Below are positions 1-5,936 of a DNA stretch of 33,124 nt, one piece after another; position 1 is the stretch's first letter; the number at the start of each line of letters is the position of its first letter. The stretch covers positions 1-33,124 of the forward strand of contig NZ_JADHVT010000039.1 in assembly GCF_016783915.1 (NCBI RefSeq), given 5' to 3'. The notes under the pieces were generated by a model that saw nothing but the letters and a program-made list of their open reading frames with translations, was not told the DNA's origin and made no database searches. The position numbers and the translations under genes are program-made. The DNA is from Acidovorax sp. (lineage in GTDB: Bacteria; Pseudomonadota; Gammaproteobacteria; Burkholderiales; Burkholderiaceae_C).

Positions 1-87
1 GACTACCTCCAACGCGGTGGAGTAGCGCTCCGCCAAACCGTCTGGTATCTCAAGCTGGACGCGGCTAGTGGAAACTTGCGGATTCAT
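1..87 (-). CDS. Hypothetical protein, N-terminal 29 residues only
   Basis: An ATG at 87 opens a frame that stays open to the window edge, preceded by a good ribosome binding site (AAAGGAAAG, about 103 to 111, read on the minus strand). The visible residues begin MNPQVSTSRVQLEIPDG. I do not recognise the family. It points left, as does the Cro-like gene, so it may belong to the lytic or early side of the element. The gene at 173 is divergent from it. Codon bias is weaker than in the core genes, as is common in phage DNA. It is too short to assign. Confidence 0.45.
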   Translation of the reverse strand, partial: MNPQVSTSRVQLEIPDGLAERYSTALEVV

Positions 88-172
88 AGTTTTCGCTACT
101 TTCCTTTAGGAAAAACGGGAAAAAAAAGACGATTGGCCCATCGCTGAATCCCAGCGCAAAAGGACCACCGAC

Positions 173-394
173 ATGAACACCACCACCGCCCCCTTCCACA
201 GCAGCAGCCGCACGGCGATGTCTGTGAACACCGACCCGGTCACTGGCCAGCGGGTGCAGACCATGACCACATCGCAGCTGCATCTGGCGTGGGTGGCGGG
301 GGAGTTGCGCATCGCCTGCAAGGCGAGCCGGGTACAGATGGACGCGGCGCGCGACAAGGCGCGGCCAGGCGCGCGCGGAATGCGTGGCTTGTGA
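173..394 (+). CDS. Hypothetical small phage-type protein, 73 residues
   Basis: A short frame with AAAGGA eight bases before its ATG and very high GC at third codon positions, which is why I prefer it to the overlapping minus-strand frames. The protein is Thr/Ser-rich at the start, then has an amphipathic stretch (TSQLHLAWVAGELRIACKAS) and a basic Arg/Gly-rich end. No family is recognised. It lies between two left-pointing genes and ends just short of the 3' end of the Cro-like gene, so the two are convergent. Its role is unknown; it could be a lysogeny-side accessory gene. Confidence 0.6.
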   Translation: MNTTTAPFHSSSRTAMSVNTDPVTGQRVQTMTTSQLHLAWVAGELRIACKASRVQMDAARDKARPGARGMRGL

Positions 395-401
395 ATTGAG
401 A

Positions 402-668
402 TCAAGCATGAGCAACCTCGTGCGCTGCGCTGGCATCCACGGCCAATTCCGGCCAGATGCGGTGCCAGTCATTCGGCCGAAGGTCGCGGCGAGTAACTGC
501 CCCGCCTGTAGCGGTTTCAATCGCCCGGCAGTAGGCGGGGCCAGGTTTGCGCTTGGCGTACCCGTGTTGCCACTGCCGAATCTGCGCATCGCTACGGGCC
601 CCAATTTGCACGCGAAGGTCCGAGACGCTCAGGGCATCTGGCCGTGCCAGGTATTCAGATAGCTTCAT
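402..668 (-). CDS. Cro-like regulator with YdaS-type helix-turn-helix, 88 residues
   Basis: The protein starts MKLSEYLARPDALSVSDL and contains the typical YdaS/Cro pattern ending in AIETATGGAVTRRDLRPNDW and IWPEL. Proteins of this type are DNA-binding regulators that oppose the CI repressor in lambdoid-like switches; some are annotated as YdaS antitoxin. It is divergent from the CI-like gene across 70 bp holding three palindromic operators. A promoter reading leftward, with TTGTTT at 706 to 701 and TATAGA at 685 to 680 (15-bp spacer), is overlapped by the first operator, so CI should repress it. The family call is from residue pattern; the role follows from the divergent context. Confidence 0.85.
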   Translation of the reverse strand: MKLSEYLARPDALSVSDLRVQIGARSDAQIRQWQHGYAKRKPGPAYCRAIETATGGAVTRRDLRPNDWHRIWPELAVDASAAHEVAHA

Positions 669-683
669 AGACCCAGTACTCTA

Positions 684-734
684 TAGCAATTGCTACCTGC
701 AAACAAGTAGCCATTGCTATAGTAGCTTCCGCTA
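684..734. promoter_or_regulatory. Operator cluster (three sites) between the Cro-like and CI-like genes
   Basis: Three 12-bp palindromes lie in a row: TAGCAATTGCTA at 684 to 695 (perfect), TAGCCATTGCTA at 708 to 719 (one mismatch) and TAGCTTCCGCTA at 723 to 734 (diverged centre). Centre spacings are 24 and 15 bp. Site 1 covers the leftward promoter spacer and -10. Sites 2 and 3 cover a possible rightward -10 (TATAGT, 718 to 723) and end 4 bp before the CI start codon. The same palindrome recurs at 1496 and 1521. Confidence 0.8.
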
Positions 735-738
735 CCGT

Positions 739-1437
739 ATGAATATGAGCACACAAAACATTCAGGACTGGCGGGTCAGCAGGCTTCAGGCAATGGTCGA
801 GCGCGAAGGAGGCAAAGCCAGCACCGGCCGCAGGCTCGGCTATCGCGATGGAGCTTTTGTCGGCCAGATGCTGCGCGGGGAACGTCCCGTCACGGAAAAA
901 ACCATCCTGGCTGTGCACGCGCTGCCCGGGTACGCCGGCTGGTTTGATCAGAGCGCAGCCGCCACCCAGCCAGTTTCAGCGTTGACCCCCTCCCCGGCGC
1001 CTGGTGTGCCTGCGGTTCACGTCCCTCTTCTTGCCAACTCTGGCAGCATGGGCCCGGGAACAGAGATCCAGCATGACGATGTGCTGGTGGGGCATATTGC
1101 GCTGTCAGAGCAATGGGTGGCGCGTCGGCTACAGCCGACGAATGTTGCGGCGCTGCGCTTCATCCACGCCTACGGCGACAGCATGAGCCCGACTTTTGAG
1201 GACGGCGACATCCTGCTGGTGGATACCGGGATCAAAGATCCGAAGGTGATCGACGGCGTGTATGTCATGGCGGCCAATGACCGCCTCTATATCAAGCGTG
1301 TGCGCCAGCGCATGGACAAGGCTCTCGAAATCAGCAGCGACAACCCGACGGTGAAGACGGTGGATGTGCTCAACGGCGACCATGTCATCGACATCCTTGG
1401 TCGTGTAATTTGGGCCTGGAATGGGCGGAAACTGTAG
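739..1437 (+). CDS. CI-like phage repressor, helix-turn-helix plus S24 (LexA-like) peptidase, 232 residues
   Basis: Residues about 1 to 60 form a small DNA-binding domain and about 100 to 230 a LexA/S24 domain. The catalytic serine is in YGDSMSPTFEDGD (Ser148) and the lysine in RLYIKRV (Lys186). It should hold the element in lysogeny by binding the TAGCAATTGCTA sites on both sides of its gene. The open frame extends upstream to 547, but the start at 739 is chosen because it follows the operators and gives the normal family length; ATG at 745 is an alternative. There is no clear Shine-Dalgarno, so the leader is very short. I see no obvious Ala-Gly cleavage pair in the linker before the S24 domain, so RecA-stimulated self-cleavage is uncertain. 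A partial operator (TAGCAATTG) overlaps its stop codon. Confidence 0.9.
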   Translation: MNMSTQNIQDWRVSRLQAMVEREGGKASTGRRLGYRDGAFVGQMLRGERPVTEKTILAVHALPGYAGWFDQSAAATQPVSALTPSPAPGVPAVHVPLLANSGSMGPGTEIQHDDVLVGHIALSEQWVARRLQPTNVAALRFIHAYGDSMSPTFEDGDILLVDTGIKDPKVIDGVYVMAANDRLYIKRVRQRMDKALEISSDNPTVKTVDVLNGDHVIDILGRVIWAWNGRKL

Positions 1438-1495
1438 CAATTGATCCGCCTTGCATCATTACTGACCAACGGGTCATAAAAATATCTGGCGTGGA

Positions 1496-1536
1496 TAGCA
1501 ATTGCTATTGCACGCACAAGTAGCAATTGCTACATT
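1496..1536 (+). promoter_or_regulatory. CI-controlled promoter with two perfect operators, in front of the LPD29 gene
   Basis: Two perfect copies of TAGCAATTGCTA lie at 1496 to 1507 and 1521 to 1532, centres 25 bp apart. Between and over them is a promoter with -35 TTGCAC (1508 to 1513), a 17-bp spacer and -10 TACATT (1531 to 1536). The second operator overlaps the spacer and -10, which predicts direct repression by the CI-like protein. A GGAG ribosome binding site follows at about 1563, before the ATG at 1573. Confidence 0.75.
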
Positions 1537-1572
1537 TCATTCCATCGCCCGCCCCGGGCTCTGGAGTGAAAA

Positions 1573-2142
1573 ATGTCGAAGCACGTTTCCTGCGCTGATA
1601 CCGCCAAGCTGATCCGCCAAGCCCTGAAGGAGGCCTTCAAGGGGGTGAAATTCACGGTGCGCTCCAGCACCTACAGCGGCGGCGCCTCCATCAACATCGG
1701 CTGGACCGATGGCCCCAACACAGCCCAGGTTGAGGCCGTGGCAAAGCGCTTCAGCGGTGCCTACTTCGATGGCCAGCAGGACTACAAGGGCTGCACCTTC
1801 GCCCTGCTGGACGGCCAAGTCGTGCGCTTCGGTGCCGACTTCGTGTTCTGCACCCGCACCCACTCCGCCGGCCTGATCGGCAAGGCCTGCGCCAGCGTGG
1901 CCCGCCGCTTCGGCATGGCCTTTGTGCCCACGGCCGCTGACTTCAAGGCCGGTCGTCTGCACGAAATCTACGCCTCGGAATCGGCCTGGGGCCGTACCGT
2001 AGGTCAACTGGTGCGCGAAGACCTCGCCAAGCGCAGCGACCGCCTGAGCGTGGGCCACTCCAAGACCGCAGCCCGGGTGATCTACCTGGGCAACGATGGC
2101 CACAGTGAAGTCGCCGCCTTGGCCGGGGAGGCAGTCGCGTGA
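1573..2142 (+). CDS. LPD29 (large polyvalent protein-associated) domain protein, 189 residues
   Basis: The sequence matches my memory of the LPD29 domain: SCADTAKLIRQALKEAF, then GVKFTVRSSTYSGGASI and a WTDGP segment. LPD domains occur in phage and conjugative-element polyvalent proteins thought to be delivered or expressed early in the host; no biochemical activity is firmly known for this one. Here it is a stand-alone protein. The start is supported by GGAG about eight bases upstream. It follows a promoter overlapped by two CI operators, so it is probably silent in the lysogen and switched on at induction. It overlaps the next gene by GTGA. Family moderately sure, function unknown. Confidence 0.8.
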   Translation: MSKHVSCADTAKLIRQALKEAFKGVKFTVRSSTYSGGASINIGWTDGPNTAQVEAVAKRFSGAYFDGQQDYKGCTFALLDGQVVRFGADFVFCTRTHSAGLIGKACASVARRFGMAFVPTAADFKAGRLHEIYASESAWGRTVGQLVREDLAKRSDRLSVGHSKTAARVIYLGNDGHSEVAALAGEAVA

Positions 2143-2477
2143 GCGCCCTCCCCGCGATCATCGGCGCAAACAAAGCACGGACAGCCAGCACTGACGCTGC
2201 TCTGCTGGTCAAAGCCGCCATGAACGCCCAGGGCGCGCTCCAGTGGGCCATGGCCGCCAACCTGTACGACCAGGCCGCAGCGGCCCTGCCCGCAGATCCC
2301 CACACCGGCAAGGAAACCATGCAGGCCCAGGCCCACCGCCGCAGCGCCCGCAACTGCCAGGCCCTGGTGGGCACCACTGCCCCACCGCGTGCCATCAAGG
2401 ACGCCCCGGACTACGGCCACATGACCCGCCAAGCCATCGCCCAGCACGACGAGGAATGGCGCGGGCACGGACTTTAA
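2139..2477 (+). CDS. Hypothetical protein, 112 residues, coupled to the LPD29 gene
   Basis: The GTG start overlaps the stop of the LPD29 gene by four bases, which suggests translational coupling and a shared job. The protein is Ala-rich and probably helical (KAAMNAQGALQWAMAANLYDQ), resembling a single tetratricopeptide-like helical pair, followed by a hydrophilic tail ending in HDEEWRGHGL. No enzyme motif, signal peptide or membrane segment is visible. Similar small genes often follow LPD29 genes in phage and island DNA, as far as I recall. The function is unknown. Confidence 0.7.
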   Translation: MSALPAIIGANKARTASTDAALLVKAAMNAQGALQWAMAANLYDQAAAALPADPHTGKETMQAQAHRRSARNCQALVGTTAPPRAIKDAPDYGHMTRQAIAQHDEEWRGHGL

Positions 2478-2550
2478 AACCGGTCGCGCCGTTTACCCCC
2501 TTTTTCTGCACCAACAGTCCGCGAGACCATTCGCAATCGAAAGGATGCAC

Positions 2551-2679
2551 ATGAAACAGATCGCCCTTTTCTTCCGCTTGGCCAACATGCGCCGCAATGC
2601 TGGCGCTGGCCCGCTTGAGTCAGCCACCTGGGCGGCCGGCTTGCTCTGGCGCAGCAGATCGCGCGCTTTTTCTGGCTGA
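2551..2679 (+). CDS. Small hypothetical protein, 42 residues
   Basis: A short frame with AAGGA five bases before its ATG. It encodes MKQIALFFRLANMRRNAG, then a GAGPLESATWAAGLLWRSR segment and a short tail. The two hydrophobic or basic stretches suggest a peptide that contacts nucleic acid or membrane, but this is a guess. It sits alone between the LPD29 pair and the 2754 gene. An in-frame ATG six bases upstream is less well placed relative to the ribosome binding site. Confidence is limited by its length. Confidence 0.55.
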   Translation: MKQIALFFRLANMRRNAGAGPLESATWAAGLLWRSRSRAFSG

Positions 2680-2687
2680 GACATGGG

Positions 2688-2714
2688 GATATCGGTCGTT
2701 TTCGTGCCGATATC
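2688..2714. repeat. Inverted repeat, 8-bp arms
   Basis: GATATCGG (2688 to 2695) and CCGATATC (2707 to 2714) are perfect complements around an 11-base loop. It lies between the 42-residue gene and the 2754 gene. There is no T-run after it, so it may be a hairpin in the transcript or a protein-binding site rather than a terminator. Confidence 0.5.
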
Positions 2715-2753
2715 GACCACCCGCATCAATCAATTCACCCACAAACTTGAATC

Positions 2754-3461
2754 ATGAACCTCGCACTCACCGGCTCCGAGACCGCTGACCAGCTCATCAA
2801 GCAGCTGGTGTACCTGCGCGGCATAGCGCGCCGCATCGTCATGGCATTGACCGAATCCAGGGTGGAGATCAAGGAAAGCAAGCGCCTGCTGGAACGCCTA
2901 GGCCCAGGCACTCCGGAGGGAGCTAGAGCGGCCACCATCGTTGCAAATCTTGGAGAGGTTGAGTTGCAAGCGCGGACGATGGAAATCGAGATCGGCAACT
3001 ACCTGATGCCCCTGTGTGACGCACTCGACCGCACCGCAACGCGCGAGCAGATCTTCGAAGCACTCAACATCAACACGGCCGACCGGAACACGGAGAAGGT
3101 TCGCGAGCATGCCGCTCCGGCACTGGACCATTTCAAGACGACTGGTAAGTACCCCCAGGCGCATATCGTCCGCGTTTCTCGCCAGGGAGGTGCGTGGACT
3201 TCCGACCCTGCGCTTCTTGATACGCTGGTGGGCCGCGTGCACCTGGCGGGAAGCTCTGTCGGCTTGACCAACGATGACGACGGGTTTTTCAGCATTCAGG
3301 ACGAAACCGGGCGCCAGCTGCTGCTGACCCTTGACCAAGTCGCCGGGCATCCAGCACTTGATCGCATGTCCGCTGACGACCGCGCATCCATGGATGCATG
3401 GAGCGCTCACCTCGCGGAGCGCAAGGCTCTGCGCGTCGCCGCAAAGGATGGTCAGCCATGA
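2754..3461 (+). CDS. Hypothetical protein, 235 residues
   Basis: An unrecognised, soluble and largely hydrophilic protein. The first 100 residues look helical, with possible coiled-coil character (RVEIKESKRLLERLGPGTPEG); the second half is mixed, with no transmembrane segment or catalytic motif that I can name. The start follows a short AT-rich gap without a clear ribosome binding site. The stop overlaps the next start as ATGA, making it the first gene of a tightly packed run (2754, 3458, 3901, 4299, 4493) that ends in the integrase. It is an element-specific gene of unknown role. Confidence 0.75.
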   Translation: MNLALTGSETADQLIKQLVYLRGIARRIVMALTESRVEIKESKRLLERLGPGTPEGARAATIVANLGEVELQARTMEIEIGNYLMPLCDALDRTATREQIFEALNINTADRNTEKVREHAAPALDHFKTTGKYPQAHIVRVSRQGGAWTSDPALLDTLVGRVHLAGSSVGLTNDDDGFFSIQDETGRQLLLTLDQVAGHPALDRMSADDRASMDAWSAHLAERKALRVAAKDGQP

Positions 3462-3904
3462 GCACCGTCGTTCTTGAACGCCGTACACGGCCACGCCCCG
3501 CGCCGCCTGCTGCCCGCGGCATTCCTGCTCACGCCGTTGAGCGGGTCACCGCACCAGCCGACCTGGGCCACTTCTTCGGCCTGCAGATGATCCAGACGCA
3601 TGTAGCGCTATGCCACCCTGAGATCGAGGCAGGCGACTGTATCGAGGTCGATTTTGACCGCCGCGAGATTCGCCATGACGGCCTTTACATGATCACCATC
3701 CGCCATGACGACGGTGCGGAGTGGCACGGCGCCCGGCGCTTTCAATTCCGCCCTGCAGCCGCTGGTTGCGAGCTGTGGGGATTCGACATCGGCGCAGAGA
3801 ACTGGGCACCAATGACCCCGGGCATGCAATCGCGCCTCACTGTGCACGGGGAGGTCCGCGAGGTCTACAAACCAGCGAGCAAGCTGCGGAGGTCTGCAGC
3901 ATGA
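3458..3904 (+). CDS. Hypothetical protein, 148 residues
   Basis: The frame is open further upstream, but the ATG at 3458 overlaps the previous stop by four bases and begins a sensible protein (MSTVVLERRTRPRPAPPAAR). After a Pro/Arg-rich start there is a compact domain with alternating strands: DCIEVDFDRREIRHDGLYMI and ARRFQFRP, then a C-terminal RLTVHGEVREVYKP. The segment ending in DDGAEWHGARRFQ resembles the beta-rich S24/S26-like fold (DGLYMI echoes the DGVYVM of the CI protein), but the Ser/Lys pair is not apparent, so this is only a suggestion. The gene overlaps the next by ATGA. Confidence 0.75.
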   Translation: MSTVVLERRTRPRPAPPAARGIPAHAVERVTAPADLGHFFGLQMIQTHVALCHPEIEAGDCIEVDFDRREIRHDGLYMITIRHDDGAEWHGARRFQFRPAAAGCELWGFDIGAENWAPMTPGMQSRLTVHGEVREVYKPASKLRRSAA

Positions 3905-4302
3905 CCTCTCCATTCAAGAACTTCATCGGCGTAGTGCTTGGGACCAAGCCTGTCCCCCCGCTGCGGGAAGCACCAGGACCGGCTGAGATCAGGCTGGCGA
4001 AAATCCCCGATGTGGTGGACACCGCCGCCTGGTACGAAGCTCACGCCCAGCTCTGCTACGACCTGCAAGTTGCGGTCATGCGTGCCGCGCGCGACGCGAA
4101 CGCCGAAGCTGAGGTCGGGAAAGCGCACTCCGCTCTTCTCTCCCATGCAGCGATCATCAATGGCGGCTCTGGGCCTGTGCTGCTCGCCAAGAACGAGGAG
4201 TACCGTATCCCATTTGAGCGCCTGGCGGTAGCTCGGGCGAAGATCAAAGTGCTGGAAGCTGAAAACGCGCGGCTTCGCGCAGCAGGGGGTGCTGGGTCAT
4301 GA
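3901..4302 (+). CDS. Hypothetical protein with C-terminal coiled-coil stretch, 133 residues
   Basis: The start ATG at 3901 overlaps the previous stop. Residues about 1 to 40 are Pro-rich, the middle is helical (YEAHAQLCYDLQVAVMRAARDANAEAEV), and the end (RLAVARAKIKVLEAENARLRA) is a good heptad-like coiled coil. No known family is recognised. It overlaps the excisionase-like gene by ATGA, so it is co-translated with the integration module. The function is unknown; the coiled coil suggests oligomerisation or partner binding. Confidence 0.7.
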   Translation: MTSPFKNFIGVVLGTKPVPPLREAPGPAEIRLAKIPDVVDTAAWYEAHAQLCYDLQVAVMRAARDANAEAEVGKAHSALLSHAAIINGGSGPVLLAKNEEYRIPFERLAVARAKIKVLEAENARLRAAGGAGS

Positions 4303-4514
4303 CCATGGATGTGACAACTCAGCCATTCATCCAATCCGCGCGCTTTGTGACCATCAGGCTGTGCGCGGCGATGACAGGGCTTTCACCCGCAGCCATTGAG
4401 AAGCGCATTGAGCGCGGAATCTGGCTGGAAAACAAAGAGTGGCGCCGGGGGCGCGATGGCCGAATTTGGATCGACACCAAGGGGATTGAGGCATGGGTTT
4501 TAGAGACGGAGTAG
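4299..4514 (+). CDS. Excisionase-like winged-helix DNA-binding protein, 71 residues
   Basis: A small protein with a MerR/Xis-like helix-turn-helix: RLCAAMTGLSPAAIEKRIERG, then WRRGRDGRIWIDTKGIEAW, the typical wing and ending of excisionase-family proteins. Excisionases bend the att site DNA and direct the integrase toward excision. The gene is coupled to its neighbours on both sides: ATGA overlap with 3901 and a 22-bp overlap with the integrase start at 4493. Size, position and fold together support the role; binding sites are not identified. Confidence 0.75.
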   Translation: MTMDVTTQPFIQSARFVTIRLCAAMTGLSPAAIEKRIERGIWLENKEWRRGRDGRIWIDTKGIEAWVLETE

Positions 4515-5668
4515 AGGTCCGAGAGCGAAGCATCCGGCTGTTCTTCGTGCACGATGGAAAGAGGTGCCGAGAGACGCTGACGGTGGCAGGCAAGCCGCTT
4601 TTGCCCAGCTCTGCCAATGTCAAACACGCCCATCGCGTGGCTGCCGAGATCAGGGACAAGATCCGGCTGGGCACGTTCGTTCTCTCCGACTACTTCCCGG
4701 ACAGTCCACGGGCGGTCAATGCGCAGCCGCCAACCGAAGAAAGAACCTTCGGAAAATGGTGTGAGCTGTGGCTGGAGACCAAGGGCCGCTTGGCCAAGCG
4801 AACCCTCAGCCAATACACAAACGCCTTGGCTATCTGGAAGAGCCTGTTGGGCGCCGACTCGACCATGGCGAAGCTCACACACGCCACGGTAGCGGCCAAG
4901 GTGGGCAGCTACCCATGGAAGTCGTCGAAGTTGTTGAACAACTACCTGATCCCGTTGCGCGGGGTGTTTGCACTGGCCGGACGAGAGCTGAAGACCGAGA
5001 ACCCCATGGAGGGAATCGAGAACAGCAAGCACCAGGCGGCCGCACCCGACCCGCTTTCGACGGCCGAGATGGAGCGCATCCTCGCCGACCTGCGCGAGCG
5101 CTACGACCCGCGCGTGCACGCCTACTTCGAGTTCGCATTCCTCACGGGCATGCGCCCGGAAGAGCTGATCGCGCTGCGCTGGGGCGACGTGGACTGGAAC
5201 CATGGGACCGTGCGGGTGGAGCGCGCGCGCACCGCTGGCGAAGTGAAGGAGTTGAAGACTTACAACGCCAGGGACGTGGACCTGGTGGCCCGGGCCATCG
5301 CGGTGCTGCAGGCAATGAAGCCTTGGACATTCATGGGCGGGGTGGATGCGGTGATCTTCCAGAATCCGGTGACCAACCGCCCTTGGCACGACGAGCGCAG
5401 CCAGCGGGATCACTACTGGACACCCAGCCTGCGCCGCCTGGGCATCCGGCGCCGCCGGGCTTACCAGACCAGACACACCTACGCGGCGAACGCACTGGCG
5501 GCCGGGGTGAATCCGGCCTACATCGCCCGGCAGATGGGGCACAAGAATGCCAAGATGCTCTTCAGCGTCTACGCCAAATGGATCGATGGCGCAGACCGTG
5601 GGAGGGAAAAGGCGAAGCTGGAAGCGGCGCTCAGAAACGAAAAAGCCGCCAAAGAAAAGGCGGCTTAA
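4493..5668 (+). CDS. int: Site-specific tyrosine integrase with N-terminal DUF3596 arm domain, 391 residues
   Basis: Residues about 1 to 65 form an Arm-type DNA-binding domain of the DUF3596/Min27 type, about 85 to 180 the SAM-like core-binding domain, and 190 to 375 the catalytic domain. The visible active site is Arg221 (FLTGMRPEEL), Lys255 (ELKTYNARDV), Arg327 in YQTRHTYAA, His350 (RQMGHKN) and the nucleophile Tyr360 (SVYAKW). The position usually His in the HxxR box is Tyr324, which I recall as common in this subfamily. It catalyses integration and excision at the neighbouring tRNA-Val. The start overlaps the excisionase-like gene by 22 bp. The last codons form a terminator hairpin. Confidence 0.95.
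   Translation: MGFRDGVEVRERSIRLFFVHDGKRCRETLTVAGKPLLPSSANVKHAHRVAAEIRDKIRLGTFVLSDYFPDSPRAVNAQPPTEERTFGKWCELWLETKGRLAKRTLSQYTNALAIWKSLLGADSTMAKLTHATVAAKVGSYPWKSSKLLNNYLIPLRGVFALAGRELKTENPMEGIENSKHQAAAPDPLSTAEMERILADLRERYDPRVHAYFEFAFLTGMRPEELIALRWGDVDWNHGTVRVERARTAGEVKELKTYNARDVDLVARAIAVLQAMKPWTFMGGVDAVIFQNPVTNRPWHDERSQRDHYWTPSLRRLGIRRRRAYQTRHTYAANALAAGVNPAYIARQMGHKNAKMLFSVYAKWIDGADRGREKAKLEAALRNEKAAKEKAA
5643..5666 (+). terminator. Hairpin built into the last codons of the integrase gene
   Basis: AAGCCGCC (5643 to 5650) pairs with GGCGGCTT (5659 to 5666) around an eight-base A-rich loop. It encodes the Lys/Ala-rich integrase C-terminus and ends just before the stop codon. The strong GC stem fits a terminator for the integrase operon, although only a short T-run follows. 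Confidence 0.6.
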
Positions 5669-5676
5669 TCAAAGTA

Positions 5677-5705
5677 GGAACCTGTGAAGTTCCCTGCAAG
5701 TTCCC
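5677..5705. repeat. Short repeats next to the presumed att site, possible integrase arm sites
   Basis: AAGTTCCC occurs at 5687 to 5694 and 5698 to 5705 (11-bp period), and GGAAC at 5677 to 5681 is inverted relative to GTTCC at 5689. They fill the gap between integrase and tRNA, where arm-type sites are expected. The link is inference only. Confidence 0.3.
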
Positions 5706-5743
5706 CGAAATCCTGAAGGCTGGTTTCCTTCAGAGGAGAAACT

Positions 5744-5820
5744 TGGTAGGCGCGATTGGACTCGAACCAACGACCCCCACCATGTCAAGGTGGTGCTCTA
5801 ACCAGCTGAGCTACGCGCCT
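5744..5820 (-). tRNA. tRNA-Val (anticodon GAC), with encoded CCA
   Basis: The minus strand folds as a 77-nt tRNA: a seven-base acceptor stem (AGGCGCG with CGCGCCT), a D arm with GCTCAGCTGGTTAGAGC, an anticodon stem CCACC/GGTGG around TTGACAT (anticodon GAC, valine), a T arm with GGTTCGAGTCC, discriminator A and encoded CCA at 5746 to 5744. The body is very close to my memory of E. coli tRNA-Val(GAC). Its 3' end faces the integrase, so it is the probable attachment site and is restored by the element. Confidence 0.97.
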
Positions 5821-5838
5821 GTCGTTATCAAGACCACG

Positions 5839-5844
5839 ATTATA
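5839..5844 (-). promoter_or_regulatory. -10 element (TATAAT) of the tRNA-Val promoter
   Basis: A perfect TATAAT on the minus strand lies 19 bp before the tRNA 5' end at 5820. The -35 is not a good match. The 116-bp gap between tRNA and relA (5821 to 5936) holds nothing else that I can name. Confidence 0.6.
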
Positions 5845-5936
5845 GCCATAAAAATCGCCCCCTCGGGCACGGCACGCTACAAATCACACAACGCGCGGGA
5901 AGCGGGCTCACAGGCAAGGCCCGCGCGCGCCTCGCC

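Larger units (their letters stand above)
1..5790. mobile_element. Integrase-proximal end of a temperate phage or phage-like integrative element, cut at the left window edge
   Basis: The block runs leftward from the 3' half of tRNA-Val and contains an integrase, an excisionase-like gene, a CI/Cro-type switch with operators, and short overlapping hypothetical genes. The integrase ends 75 bp from the tRNA 3' end, the usual layout for tyrosine-recombinase elements using a tRNA 3' end as attB. The tRNA is complete and its promoter lies on the right, so the chromosome is to the right and the element to the left. The right limit is approximate (the crossover is somewhere in the tRNA 3' half). The other att site is outside the window. 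No structural phage genes are visible, so prophage, satellite or integrative mobilizable element cannot be told apart. Confidence 0.8.

Noticed and set aside
65-604. 179-residue minus-strand frame, and the overlapping 106-405 frame
   Set aside because: They overlap the better supported 173-394 gene (ribosome binding site, high third-position GC) and the Cro-like gene; the 106-405 frame starts at a TTG without support.
4319-5542. 407-residue minus-strand frame opposite the integrase
   Set aside because: It is antisense to a clear integrase with all catalytic residues; His/Gly/Leu-rich composition is typical of GC-rich shadow frames.
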